This document shows positions 54,429 to 63,382 of a stretch of DNA of 64,000 nucleotides, in pieces. The DNA comes from Arthrobacter sp. SLBN-112 (GTDB lineage Bacteria > Actinomycetota > Actinomycetes > Actinomycetales > Micrococcaceae). Positions within the stretch are counted from its first letter, which is position 1. Each line of letters begins with the position of its first letter. A model generated the notes under the pieces. That model was not told the origin of the DNA. It saw only the letters and a program-made list of their open reading frames with translations, and did no database searches. The stretch covers positions 310,001 through 374,000 of the forward strand of contig NZ_JAUSXY010000001.1 of NCBI RefSeq assembly GCF_030944625.1. The letters run 5' to 3'. The position numbers and the translations under genes are program-made.

Positions 54429-55251
54429 ATGTCAGAGCTGACACTCAACAACGGCGTCACCATCCCGCAACTTGGCTTCGGCGTTTTCCAGGTTCCGCCG
54501 GGAGGACACCCAGCGGACCGTGGAGGACGCCCTCGAGGCCGGATACCGCCACATCGATACAGCGGCCGCCTACCGCAATGAGGCCGGAGTAGGCGCGGCA
54601 CTTGCCGCCACCGGCATCCCCCGCGAGGAAATCTTCGTCACCACCAAGCTCCGGAACGGTGAGCAGGGCCGGGCGCAGGAAGCCTTCCAGAACAGCCGCA
54701 AGGCGCTGGGCCTGGACTTCATCGACCTCTACCTCATCCACTGGCCGGTCCCTTCCCAGGGACTGTTCGTCCAGGCCTGGAAGGAGATGGAGCGGCTGTA
54801 CGAGAACAAGGAGATCCGCGCCATCGGAGTCTCCAACTTCCTCTCCGACCACCTGGACACGCTGCTGGAATCCGCCCAGACCGTGCCGGCCGTCAACCAG
54901 ATCGAACTCCACCCGAGCTACCAGCAGGCGGACCTGGCGGCAAAGTGCCGTGACCTGGGCATCGCGGTGGAGGCGTACAGCCCGCTGGGGCAGGGCGGGG
55001 ACCTCAACGGGAACGCCGTTACCGAGATTGCCCAGGCCCACGATGCGACCACCGCCCAGGTGGTGCTGGCCTGGCACCTGGCCAACGGAAACATCGTCAT
55101 CCCCAAGTCGGCCAACCCCGGCCGGATCCGGGAGAACTTCGCGGCATCCTCCCTCACGCTCTCCAGCGACGAACTTGACGCCATCACGGCACTGGAGTCC
55201 GGCGCCCGCATCGGTTCCGATCCCGCCGTCGCCGCCTTCACCCAGATGTAG
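54429..55251 (+). pseudogene. Aldo/keto reductase (2,5-didehydrogluconate reductase type) with a one-base frameshift
   Basis: Would be a full-length AKR of about 273 aa. The N-terminus (MSELTLNNGVTIPQLGFGVF, QVPP) is in one frame; from codon 26 on the protein continues in another (EDTQRTVEDALEAGYRHIDT, AAAYRNEAGVG, FVTTKL, LIHWP, AIGVSNF, IPKSANPGRIRENF). Removing one G from the GGG at 54500-54502 restores Pro-Pro-Glu-Asp-Thr. The catalytic Asp-Tyr-Lys-His set is intact. It is a sequencing error or a fresh inactivating insertion. AGGAG stands before the ATG. Confidence 0.85.
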
Positions 55252-55252
55252 G

Positions 55253-55274
55253 TTTCGACAAACTCACCCACCGG
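55253..55274 (+). repeat. Diverged copy of the TTCGACAAGCTCAACCACC repeat
   Basis: TTTCGACAAACTCACCCACC continuing GG, directly after the first aldo/keto reductase stop. Two mismatches to the standard copy. Confidence 0.55.
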
Positions 55275-55306
55275 ACGGACGCGCCCGACCCTCGAAAGGA
55301 TTTTTC

Positions 55307-56278
55307 ATGCAGTACACCCATCTGGGCCGCTCCGGCCTCAAAGTCTCCCGCCTCTGCCTTGGCACCATGAACTTCGGACCGCAGACGGAGGAAGCGGACG
55401 CCCACAGCATCATGGACTCCGCCCACGCGTCCGGCATCAACTTCTTCGACACCGCCAACGTATACGGCGGGGCGGACCACCGCGGCTGGACCGAGGAGAT
55501 CATTGGTCGCTGGTTCGCCAAGGGCGGCGAGCGCCGCGAGCACACCGTCCTGGCCACCAAGCTGTACGGCACCATGACGGACCGGCCCAACGAATCCAAG
55601 CTGTCGGCGCTGAACATCCGCCGGGCGTTGGATGCGAGCCTCAAGCGGTTGCAGACGGACTACATCGATGTGTACCAGTTCCACCACATCGACCGTGACA
55701 CGCCCTGGGACGAGATCTGGCAGGCCATCGACGTGGCAGTGCAGCAAGGAAAGATCCTGTACTCGGGCAGCAGCAACTTCGCCGGCTGGCACATCGCCCA
55801 GGCCCAGGAAGCGGCGCGGCGGCGGAATTACAACGGACTGGTCAGCGAGCAGTCCATCTACAACCTGTTCATGCGCCAGGTGGAACTGGAAGTCATCCCG
55901 GCGGCCCAGCAGTACGGCCTGGGCCTGATCCCCTGGTCGCCGCTGCAGGGTGGCCTGCTGGGCGGCGTGCTGAAGAAGGAACGCCAGGGCGTGCGGCGCA
56001 CCGAAGGACGCGCCGCCGAGACCCTGAAGAAGCATGAGGACCAGATCCGCCAGTACGAGGACTTCGCCGACGAACTGGGGCACGAACCCGGCGACGTGGC
56101 ACTGGCCTGGCTGCTGCACCAGCCCGCCGTGACCGCCCCGATCGTGGGCCCGCGCACGCAGGAACAACTGGATGCCGCCATCCGCGCCCTGGACGTCACC
56201 CTCGACGCAGACGCGCTCAAGCGGCTGGACGACATCTTCCCCGGGCATCGCACGGCACCGGAAGACTACGCGTGGTGA
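55307..56278 (+). CDS. Aldo/keto reductase (YajO/YghZ-like group)
   Basis: 323 aa. Opening MQYTHLGRSGLKVSRLCLGT and MNFG, catalytic Asp-Tyr in FFDTANVYGG, Lys in VLATKLYG, His in VYQFHHID, and NADP-binding SGSSNFAGWHIAQAQ with the C-terminal IVGPRTQEQLDAAI. Start by AAAGGA 7 nt upstream. An upstream open extension over the first reductase is rejected. It overlaps the next gene by 4-7 nt. Confidence 0.93.
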   Translation: MQYTHLGRSGLKVSRLCLGTMNFGPQTEEADAHSIMDSAHASGINFFDTANVYGGADHRGWTEEIIGRWFAKGGERREHTVLATKLYGTMTDRPNESKLSALNIRRALDASLKRLQTDYIDVYQFHHIDRDTPWDEIWQAIDVAVQQGKILYSGSSNFAGWHIAQAQEAARRRNYNGLVSEQSIYNLFMRQVELEVIPAAQQYGLGLIPWSPLQGGLLGGVLKKERQGVRRTEGRAAETLKKHEDQIRQYEDFADELGHEPGDVALAWLLHQPAVTAPIVGPRTQEQLDAAIRALDVTLDADALKRLDDIFPGHRTAPEDYAW

Positions 56279-57294
56279 CCTCCCGCAATGCCGACACCGT
56301 GGCGCCGCGCAGCATCCTCTTCGTCGGTGGCACCGGGGTCATCAGCGCGGCGGCGGCAGAACGCGCCGTCGCGCTGGGCCACCGGCTGACCATCCTGAAC
56401 CGGGGCCAATCCACCAGGCCGGTTCCGGAGGGTGCCGAAGTGCTGCACGCGGACGTCCGTGATGCGGCCGCCGTCCGCGAGGTGCTGGGCGGCAGGGAGT
56501 TCGACGCCGTGGCGGACTTCATCGCCTACACCCCGGACCAGGCGCAAACGAGCATGGAGTTGTTCCGGGACCGGGTGGGGCAGTACGTCTTCATCAGCTC
56601 CGCCTCCGCCTACCAAAAGCCGCCCACCAGGCTGCCCATCCTGGAGTCCACGCCGTTGAAGAACTCCTTCTGGCAGTACTCGCGGGACAAGATCGCGTGC
56701 GAGGAGCTGTTGTTCCGGGCCTACCGGGAGGATGACTTTCCGCTGACCGTGGTCCGGCCGTCGCACACCTACGACCGCACCAAGATCGCCATGGTGGGCG
56801 GCTGGACGGACCTCCACCGGATGCGGAGCGGGCTTCCCGTCATGGTGCACGGCGACGGCACTTCACTGTGGACCCTCACGCACAGCAAGGACTTCGCCAA
56901 GGCGTTTGTGGGCCTGCTCGGAAGGCCGCAGGCGGTGGGCGAAAGCTACACCATCACCTCCGACGAGTACCTGCCGTGGAACCAGATCTACCGGCTCTTC
57001 GCACGGGCGGCCGGCGTCCGTGAACCGGAACTGGTGCACGTGGCATCCCAGACCATCGCCGCGCACGACCAGGAACTGGGTTCCAACCTCCTGGGCGACC
57101 GGTCCCACTCGGTGGTCTTCGACAACACCAAGATCAAGTCCCTGGTCCCGGACTACTCGGCCACCATCCCGTTTGCGGACGGCGCCCGGGAAATCGTCCA
57201 GTGGCATGACGCCCATCCGGAGCTGCAGCAGGTCAACGAGGCCTACATGCAGCTTTCGGACAAGCTCATCGGCTCGTCCCGGCAAGGCGCCTGA
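56272..57294 (+). CDS. NAD-dependent epimerase/dehydratase-like protein (extended SDR)
   Basis: 340 aa. Rossmann site ILFVGGTGVISAAAAERAVA (degenerate GGTGxI/LG), VISSASAYQKPP-type Ser/Tyr region and YSRDKIACEELLF (Tyr-x-x-x-Lys). Resembles the NAD-epimerase group that includes plant chloroplast RNA-binding and mRNA-stability relatives; here probably a sugar or aldehyde oxidoreductase. Two adjacent GTG codons (56272, 56275) can start it; the second gives the common GTGA overlap with the reductase stop. Closed by a strong hairpin. Confidence 0.82.
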   Translation: MVTSRNADTVAPRSILFVGGTGVISAAAAERAVALGHRLTILNRGQSTRPVPEGAEVLHADVRDAAAVREVLGGREFDAVADFIAYTPDQAQTSMELFRDRVGQYVFISSASAYQKPPTRLPILESTPLKNSFWQYSRDKIACEELLFRAYREDDFPLTVVRPSHTYDRTKIAMVGGWTDLHRMRSGLPVMVHGDGTSLWTLTHSKDFAKAFVGLLGRPQAVGESYTITSDEYLPWNQIYRLFARAAGVREPELVHVASQTIAAHDQELGSNLLGDRSHSVVFDNTKIKSLVPDYSATIPFADGAREIVQWHDAHPELQQVNEAYMQLSDKLIGSSRQGA

Positions 57295-57310
57295 TCCGAA
57301 GGTGCCGCTC

Positions 57311-57350
57311 GTGGCCGGCCTGCCGCAGCATCCCGCGGCAGGCCGGCCAC
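57311..57350. terminator. Hairpin terminator between the reductase cluster and the TetR gene
   Basis: Perfect 16-bp arms GTGGCCGGCCTGCCGC and GCGGCAGGCCGGCCAC around AGCATCCC, then ATTG. Confidence 0.7.
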
Positions 57351-57363
57351 ATTGCCGCTGTGC

Positions 57364-57369
57364 TAGATT
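57364..57369 (+). promoter_or_regulatory. -10 box (TAGATT) of a leaderless transcript
   Basis: TAGATT, 7 nt, then ATG 57377 of the TetR gene; no Shine-Dalgarno. Confidence 0.45.
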
Positions 57370-57376
57370 TCGGCGC

Positions 57377-58099
57377 ATGACCTCGCCTCCTCCCAGCCAT
57401 CCTGCCGACGGCCCAGTTGCCGCCGCCATCGACCTCCTGGCCAAACAGGGTTTCGATGCCACGTCTGTCGAGGAGCTGGCTGAAGCCTCGGGAATGAGCC
57501 GCAGCACGTTCTTCCGGAGGTTCGGATCCAAGGAGGATGTGGTCTTCGCTGACCACGAGCGAATCCTCCGCCAAGTGAACGAGCGGCTCGCCGAGTCGCG
57601 GCTGGAGCCCCTGGCCGCCGTGGCGGACGCGGCACTGTTGGTGTTCGACCACCACCTGCAGAACCGCGCAACGTCCCTGGCCCGGTACGGACTTTTGCAG
57701 GCCGTGCCGGCCCTCCGGGACCGGGAACTGGTCACCTCACACCGGTATGAGCGGGCCTTCCTGCGGTACCTCAATGACAACCTGCCCAAGGACGGCCGGC
57801 GCGAGTACCCTGCCGTTGCCTACGCCGCAGCCGTGGTCGCCGTACACAATGCCTTCCTCCGGCAATGGCTTCGCGCTGCACCCGCCACCGGCGAAACCGG
57901 GCAGCCTGACACAGCACGGGCAGCAGCACTGGCCAGCGAACTCGCAGCCCTGGCCGAAACCTTCCGGCCGGCGCTCCTCGGTCCTCCCGCGCCTGCCGAT
58001 GCCCCGGATCAAAAGGCGGCGACCGTCGTCGTCACCGTGCTCGCCGGCCCGGCGGACAAGGACGCCATCGCCCAAGCGGTCCGCGATGCCTTGCCCTGA
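57377..58099 (+). CDS. TetR-family transcriptional regulator
   Basis: 240 aa. Helix-turn-helix at about residues 12-58 (AAIDLLAKQGFDATSVEELA, EASGMSRSTFFRRFGSKEDV). C-terminal ligand domain is helical with AVAYAAAVVAVHNAFLRQWL; the last 35 residues are acidic/Ala-rich. It immediately precedes the acyl-CoA degradation genes and a matching operator (58136-58150), so it probably represses them until an acyl-CoA binds. Confidence 0.9.
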   Translation: MTSPPPSHPADGPVAAAIDLLAKQGFDATSVEELAEASGMSRSTFFRRFGSKEDVVFADHERILRQVNERLAESRLEPLAAVADAALLVFDHHLQNRATSLARYGLLQAVPALRDRELVTSHRYERAFLRYLNDNLPKDGRREYPAVAYAAAVVAVHNAFLRQWLRAAPATGETGQPDTARAAALASELAALAETFRPALLGPPAPADAPDQKAATVVVTVLAGPADKDAIAQAVRDALP

Positions 58100-58129
58100 A
58101 ACCCCGGAGGGCGTCTGGTACGGAGTTTC

Positions 58130-58159
58130 TTGACGTGGAACTGCGTTTCAGTGCATTCT
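58130..58159 (+). promoter_or_regulatory. Promoter with TetR-type operator before the acyl-CoA dehydrogenase gene
   Basis: TTGACG (-35) at 58130-58135, CATTCT (-10) at 58154-58159, spacer 18. Directly after the -35 is TGGAACTGCGTTTCA (58136-58150), a 6+3+6 palindrome with one mismatch. Confidence 0.6.
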
Positions 58160-58227
58160 TAGTCGATGCGGCGTGAGCCACATCACCCGGGCGGCCCGCG
58201 GCCGCCGCTGAACCAGAGGATGCAGAC

Positions 58228-59484
58228 ATGACGACGACGTCGCCCGCCCCCGCGCCCACCGTCACCGGAAGTGCGCCGGAGTTCCCGGCCGGAACGGTGG
58301 AACCCGAGTACCTTCTCACCGAGGCGCTCGGCACCGATCCTGCCTCCGTCCTCGCCGGCATCAACGCCGAAGACCGGAAGTACTGGGACCGCGCCCGCCG
58401 CTTCGTCCAGGAGGAAGTCCTCCCCGTCATCGACGGCTACTGGGAACGCGGCGAGTACCCGTTGCACCTCCTCCACCGCCTCGGCGAACTGGACCTGCTC
58501 CGCGACGGCATCGCCGTGGACGGCTTCGAACCGATGAGCAGCATGGCCGCCGGACTGGTGAACATGGAAATCAGCCGCGGGGACGGATCCGTGGCCACCA
58601 TGATCGCGGTCCAGGGCGGCCTTGCCCTGCGGTCCGTCGCGGAGTGCGGATCCGAGGCACAGAAGGAGCGATGGCTGCCGGCGATCGCCCGCGGGACCGA
58701 ATACGCGGCCTTTGCCCTCACCGAGCCCACCCATGGATCCGACTCCGTGGCCCTGGAAACCACGGCCACCCGCACGGACGGCGGCTTCCTGCTCAACGGC
58801 GAAAAGAAGTGGATCGGCAACGGCTCCATCGGCGGAGTCAGCGTAGTCTGGGCGCGCGGCGACGACGGCCAGGTCCACGGCTACCTGGTTCCGCAAGACT
58901 CCCCCGGCTACGCAGCCACCACGATCGAAGGCAAGCTGGCCCTTCGCGCCATCTGGCAGGCCCACATCCGGCTGGAGAACGTCTTCGTTCCCGAAGGGAA
59001 CGTCCTGCCGGGCGCACGCACGTTCAAGGACACCGCCCGCGTCCTGCTGGCGACCCGCCTCGGTGTGGCCTGGTCCGCCGTCGGGCATGCCACTGCCTGC
59101 TACGAGACGGCCGTCCAGTACGCCAGGCAGCGCAAGCAGTTCGGCCGCCCGCTGGCCGCCTCCCAGATCATCCAGGAGCGCCTCGCGCGGATGCTCAGCG
59201 AACTGGCCACCATGCAGCTCATGGTGGTCCAGATGACCCGGCTCGACGAAGCCGGCACCCTGACCCCGGAACAGGCCTCGCTGGTCAAGTACACCTGCAC
59301 CCGGACGGCCCGCGGCATCGCCTCCAATGCCCGTGACCTCCTGGGCGGCAATGGCATCCTGCTGGCCAACCGCGTGGCCCGGCACCTGGCCGATATCGAA
59401 GCAATCCACACCTACGAAGGCACCGAAACCGTGCAGGCGCTGATCATCGGCCGCGGCATCACAGGCGTCTCCGCCTTCGCCTGA
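58228..59484 (+). CDS. Acyl-CoA dehydrogenase
   Basis: 418 aa FAD enzyme, nearest in style to glutaryl-CoA/short-chain dehydrogenases. Marks: DLLRDGIAVDGFEPMSSMAA, FALTEPTHGSDSVALETTAT, GGFLLNGEKKWIGNGSIGGV, CYETAVQYARQRKQFGRPLA and the catalytic Glu in AIHTYEGTETVQALIIGRGI. First step of beta-oxidation of an unknown acyl-CoA. GAGGA precedes the ATG. First structural gene of the operon. Confidence 0.94.
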   Translation: MTTTSPAPAPTVTGSAPEFPAGTVEPEYLLTEALGTDPASVLAGINAEDRKYWDRARRFVQEEVLPVIDGYWERGEYPLHLLHRLGELDLLRDGIAVDGFEPMSSMAAGLVNMEISRGDGSVATMIAVQGGLALRSVAECGSEAQKERWLPAIARGTEYAAFALTEPTHGSDSVALETTATRTDGGFLLNGEKKWIGNGSIGGVSVVWARGDDGQVHGYLVPQDSPGYAATTIEGKLALRAIWQAHIRLENVFVPEGNVLPGARTFKDTARVLLATRLGVAWSAVGHATACYETAVQYARQRKQFGRPLAASQIIQERLARMLSELATMQLMVVQMTRLDEAGTLTPEQASLVKYTCTRTARGIASNARDLLGGNGILLANRVARHLADIEAIHTYEGTETVQALIIGRGITGVSAFA

Positions 59485-59530
59485 GCCCTACCGCCTGACT
59501 TTGGCCGCTCCTCTCCCGAAAGGACTGTTC

Positions 59531-60727
59531 TTGAACCAGAACGCCAACATCCCCGTCATCCTCGGCGGCGCCCGGACCCCCTTCGGCAGGTTCCGCGGCG
59601 GCCTCACGCCCTTCTCCTCGAGCGCGCTGGGCGCCCACGCGATCCGGGCAGCGCTGGAACGGACCGGCGTGGCCCCGGAGCGAATCGGTGCCGTCATTGT
59701 GGGACAGGTGATCCAGGCCGGCGCCGGCCAGGGCCCTGCACGGCAGGCCAGCCTGGCCGCCGGCATCGGCTGGGACGTTCCCACCATCACCATCAACAAG
59801 CTCTGCCTGTCCGGGCTGACGGCAGTCATTGACGCCGCCCGGATGATCCGCACCGGCGAAGCGGACTTCATTGTCGCTGCCGGCCAGGAATCGATGACCA
59901 ACGCACCGCACCTGGTCCCCGGGCTTCGCGCCGGCGTCGTGATCGGCGATGCCCCCATGCTCGACTCCCTGAACCACGACGGGCTCCAGGACCCGGTGAG
60001 CGGCAAGCTGATGGGCGAGGCAACCGACGCCGGAAACGCCGAGCGCGGCATCACCCGCGCCGAGCAGGACGCTGTGGCCGCCCGCTCCCACCAGCGCGCC
60101 GAAGCGGCCCGAACCGCCGGCGTGCTCGCGGAGGAAATCGCACCGATCCAGGTACCGCAGCGCAAAGGCCCCGCCGTAACCCTTGAGCACGACGAGGGCA
60201 TCCGGCCGGAAACCACCGCTGAATCGCTGGCGCAGCTCCGCCCGGCGTTCTCAAAGGATGCGGCAGCCACCATTACCGCCGGCTCGGCGTCTCCGCTGTC
60301 CGACGGTGCCGCGGCGCTGGTGATTGCCAGCAAGGCCGCCGCCATCGCGGCAGGCCTTGAGTGGATCGCCGAGATCGGCGCGCACGGCCAGACTGCCGGA
60401 CCGGACGGATCGCTGCACTCCCAGCCCGCCCGGGCCATCGAGCGCGCCCTCAAGAATGAAGGCCTCAGCATGCAGGAGCTTGACCTGGTGGAAATCAACG
60501 AGGCCTTCGCGTCGGTCCTGATCCAGTCCGCGAACGATCTTGGCATCGACACCGGAACCGTGAATGCCGAAGGCGGCGCCATTGCCCTGGGCCACCCCGT
60601 CGGCGCCTCTGGCGCCCGCCTGGTGCTGCACCAGGCGCTGGCGCTGAAACGGCGCGGCGGAGGCACCGGCGTCGTAGCCCTCTGCGGGGGCGGCGGCCAA
60701 GGCGACGCCCTCATCCTCAAAGCTTGA
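59531..60727 (+). CDS. Thiolase (acetyl-CoA C-acyltransferase)
   Basis: 398 aa from TTG 59531, chosen because AAAGGA stands 6 nt before it (an earlier in-frame TTG at 59501 has none). Motifs: ILGGARTPFGRFRGGLTPFS, nucleophile Cys 92 in INKLCLSGLTAVIDAARMIR, VEINEAFASVLIQSANDLG, ALGHPVGASGARLVLHQALA and the second Cys in ALCGGGGQGDALI. Cleaves 3-ketoacyl-CoA in the same pathway as the upstream dehydrogenase. No hydratase or 3-hydroxyacyl-CoA dehydrogenase is in the window. Confidence 0.95.
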   Translation: MNQNANIPVILGGARTPFGRFRGGLTPFSSSALGAHAIRAALERTGVAPERIGAVIVGQVIQAGAGQGPARQASLAAGIGWDVPTITINKLCLSGLTAVIDAARMIRTGEADFIVAAGQESMTNAPHLVPGLRAGVVIGDAPMLDSLNHDGLQDPVSGKLMGEATDAGNAERGITRAEQDAVAARSHQRAEAARTAGVLAEEIAPIQVPQRKGPAVTLEHDEGIRPETTAESLAQLRPAFSKDAAATITAGSASPLSDGAAALVIASKAAAIAAGLEWIAEIGAHGQTAGPDGSLHSQPARAIERALKNEGLSMQELDLVEINEAFASVLIQSANDLGIDTGTVNAEGGAIALGHPVGASGARLVLHQALALKRRGGGTGVVALCGGGGQGDALILKA

Positions 60728-60758
60728 CCCTCCCACCAGCGTGACCCTCCCACCAAAG
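60725..60758 (+). repeat. 17-bp tandem duplication covering the thiolase stop codon
   Basis: TGACCCTCCCACCAGCG (60725-60741) followed by TGACCCTCCCACCAAAG (60742-60758). The first TGA is the thiolase stop; the copy repeats it just before the ligase ribosome site. Confidence 0.85.
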
Positions 60759-60767
60759 AAGCAGGCC

Positions 60768-62324
60768 ATGAACAACACCAACTCCGCCGACGGCTTCGCC
60801 ACCATCTCCGTCGCAGCCATCCTGGCCGAATCGGCACACCGGACTCCGGACAGCATCGCCCTCCTCGTCGGTGAGGACCAGGTCAGCTACCGGGACCTGT
60901 GGAACCAGACCCGCGCCTATGCCGGGGCGTTGCGGGCGCGCGGCGTCGGCCCGGGAGACGCCGTCGCCGTCCTGATTCCCAACGTTCCGGACTTCGCGCG
61001 GGTGTACTACGCCATCCTGTCGCTGGGCGCCATCGTGGTCCCTGTGCACGCCCTGCTCAAGGCCCGCGAGATCGAATATGTCCTGCAGGACAGCGGGGCC
61101 GGGCTGCTGATCTGCGCCGCCCCGCTCCTGGCTGAGGGCGCGGCAGGCGCCGCCGCCAGCGGAGTGGACGTCTTGACGGTACTTGCCCCGGACGACGACG
61201 GGTTCCCCCGGCTGGAGACGGAGGCCGCCGCCGCCGAGCCGATCCGGACCTATGAACCGTGCCGCCCCTCGGACACGGCCACGATTCTGTACACCTCGGG
61301 CACCACGGGCAAGCCGAAGGGGGCACTGGGCACGCACTTCGCCCTGGTGGAACAAACCAGCGTCCTGCTGACCAGCGTGATGGACTTCAAGCCCGGCGAT
61401 GTCCTGTTCGGTGGACTGCCGCTCTTCCATACCTTCGGCCAGACGGTGGTCCTCAACACCGGGCTCCGTGCCGGCGCCACGATCGTCCTGATGCCACGCT
61501 TTACCGGCGCGGATGCCCTGAAGCTGCTGGCGAAGCACGACGTGAACATCTTCCTCGGCGTCCCCACCATGTACGTGGCGCTCCTGGAAGCTGCCAAGAC
61601 TGTGCCGGACCGGCCGGCCTCCCTGCGGTACGGCATCTCCGGTGGAGCGTCGCTTCCGCTGGCCATAATGGACAGGTTCCGCGACGTCTTCGGCGTGGAA
61701 ATCCATGAGGGCTACGGCCTCACGGAGACCTCACCCGTGGCCGCTTTCAACCACGTGGGCACCGCGCCGCGGCCTGGAACCATCGGGGTCCCCATCTGGG
61801 GAGTTGATATCGAAATCGCCCGGCCGGAGGTAGTGGAAAGCATAGAGCTGCTGCCCAACGGGGAACTCGGCGAGCTCGTGATCCGCGGACACCTGCTGAT
61901 GAAGGGCTACCTCAACCGGCCCGAGGCCACGGCTGAGGCCGTGGTGGACGGCTGGTTCCGCTCGGGGGACCTTGGCACCAAGGACGACGACGGCTACCTC
62001 ACCATCGTGGACCGCAAGAAGGACATGATCATCCGCAACGGCTACAACGTCTACCCCCGGGAAGTGGAGGAGGTCCTGTTGACGCACCCGGCCGTGGTCA
62101 GCGCCGCCGTCTACGGCATTCCGGATGACGTCCATGGACAGGAGATCGCCGCCGCGATCGTACTGGACTCGGGGGCCACGGTCAGCGAATCCGAGCTGAT
62201 TGAGTTCGCCAGTACCCGGCTGGCGGCCTACAAGTACCCGCGGGCGGTAAGGATCCTGTCCGAGCTCCCGCTTGGACCGAGTGGAAAGATCCTCAAGCGG
62301 AAACTGGCCGAGGACCCCTCTTAG
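60768..62324 (+). CDS. AMP-forming acyl-CoA ligase (long/medium-chain fatty-acid type)
   Basis: 518 aa from ATG 60768 (AAGAAGC upstream; a GTG at 60741 is also open but lies in the duplication). Activates a carboxylic acid to its CoA ester. Motifs: ATILYTSGTTGKPKGALGTH, GGLPLFHTFGQTVVLNTGLR, HEGYGLTETSPVAAFNH, GWFRSGDLGTKDDDGYLTIV, DRKKDMIIRNGYNVYPREVE and the catalytic Lys in GPSGKILKRKL. Supplies substrate for the dehydrogenase and thiolase of the operon. Confidence 0.95.
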   Translation: MNNTNSADGFATISVAAILAESAHRTPDSIALLVGEDQVSYRDLWNQTRAYAGALRARGVGPGDAVAVLIPNVPDFARVYYAILSLGAIVVPVHALLKAREIEYVLQDSGAGLLICAAPLLAEGAAGAAASGVDVLTVLAPDDDGFPRLETEAAAAEPIRTYEPCRPSDTATILYTSGTTGKPKGALGTHFALVEQTSVLLTSVMDFKPGDVLFGGLPLFHTFGQTVVLNTGLRAGATIVLMPRFTGADALKLLAKHDVNIFLGVPTMYVALLEAAKTVPDRPASLRYGISGGASLPLAIMDRFRDVFGVEIHEGYGLTETSPVAAFNHVGTAPRPGTIGVPIWGVDIEIARPEVVESIELLPNGELGELVIRGHLLMKGYLNRPEATAEAVVDGWFRSGDLGTKDDDGYLTIVDRKKDMIIRNGYNVYPREVEEVLLTHPAVVSAAVYGIPDDVHGQEIAAAIVLDSGATVSESELIEFASTRLAAYKYPRAVRILSELPLGPSGKILKRKLAEDPS

Positions 62325-62384
62325 CGCGGGATCCTGCCACCACGACAAACCCAACCGTTCCGTTCTCCCGAAAGGACCCGGCCC

Positions 62385-63302
62385 GTGACCGCGCCCAGCC
62401 GTAACGAGTACACCACCATTGACGTTCCGGTCCGGGGCGGCCTCCTCCGTACCGCGGTCTGGGGGTCACCTGATGCCGGGGCGCCCACCGTTCTTGCCGT
62501 GCACGGGGTGACGTCCTCGCACATGCAGTGGGCGGTCCTGGCCGACGCGCTCCCCGGCGTCCGCATCATTGCGCCCGACTTGCGAGGACGCGGACACAGC
62601 AACACCCTGCCCGGCCCCTACGGCATGGCGTCTCACGCCCAGGACCTGGCTGACGTCCTCGATGCGGTGTCGGCCAGGCAGGTCCTGGTGTTGGGGCATT
62701 CCATGGGAGCGTTCGTGGCCGAGGTGTTTGCACACCTCCATCCCGACCGGGTCAGTTCACTCGTCCTGGTCGACGGCGGACTGCCCCTTCCCGTGCCCCC
62801 GGGCGTCACCGTGGACCAGGCCATCCAGGCGATCCTCGGGCCGGCCGCCGCCCGGCTGTCCATGACGTTCCCGGACCACGAAACCTACTTGGATTTCTGG
62901 CGGAATCATCCCGCCTTCGCAGCAGACTGGAACACCGACGTGGAAGCCTATGCGCGCTACGACCTGATGGGTGAAGCTCCAGACCTTCACCCATCGACCG
63001 TCGTGGAAGCCATGAGCGAGGACTCCAGGGACCTCCTGGCAGGGGAATCAGTCCGCCGTGCGCTGGAGAACCTGCGCCACGCCACCGTGCTGTTGTGGGC
63101 GCCGCGAGGACTTCGCGATGAATCCCCCGGGCTTTACACGCAGCAAATCGTGGAAACGCACCTGCATGGCCAGCCATCGATGCGGGCAGAGCTGGTTCCT
63201 GGCGTCAACCATTACACCATTGTCATGGGAGGCGCCGGGGCGGCCAGGGTTGCCGCCGTCGTCAAGGAAATGTTGGCGCAGGAGGACCTCAAGGCCCGTT
63301 GA
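62385..63302 (+). CDS. Alpha/beta-hydrolase
   Basis: 305 aa. LAVHGVTSSHMQWAVLADAL (oxyanion loop), IIAPDLRGRGHSNTLPGPYG, nucleophile elbow VLVLGHSMGAFVAEVFAHLH and a C-terminal His in VPGVNHYTIVMGG. GTG start with CGAAAGGA upstream, the same leader style as the other genes of this operon. It might release acids for the neighbouring ligase; substrate unknown. Confidence 0.9.
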   Translation: MTAPSRNEYTTIDVPVRGGLLRTAVWGSPDAGAPTVLAVHGVTSSHMQWAVLADALPGVRIIAPDLRGRGHSNTLPGPYGMASHAQDLADVLDAVSARQVLVLGHSMGAFVAEVFAHLHPDRVSSLVLVDGGLPLPVPPGVTVDQAIQAILGPAAARLSMTFPDHETYLDFWRNHPAFAADWNTDVEAYARYDLMGEAPDLHPSTVVEAMSEDSRDLLAGESVRRALENLRHATVLLWAPRGLRDESPGLYTQQIVETHLHGQPSMRAELVPGVNHYTIVMGGAGAARVAAVVKEMLAQEDLKAR

Positions 63303-63382
63303 ATTGCCGCCCCCTCAGGGAGGCCGAAAGATTCTCCGCCCTCCCGGGAGCCAGGACGGCCGCCACAAGGGAGACTGGGGGA

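Noticed and set aside
54602..55306. Upstream extension of the second aldo/keto reductase
   Set aside because: It is an alternative frame over the first reductase, Pro/Ser/Thr/Arg-rich; ATG 55307 has AAAGGA and a normal family start.
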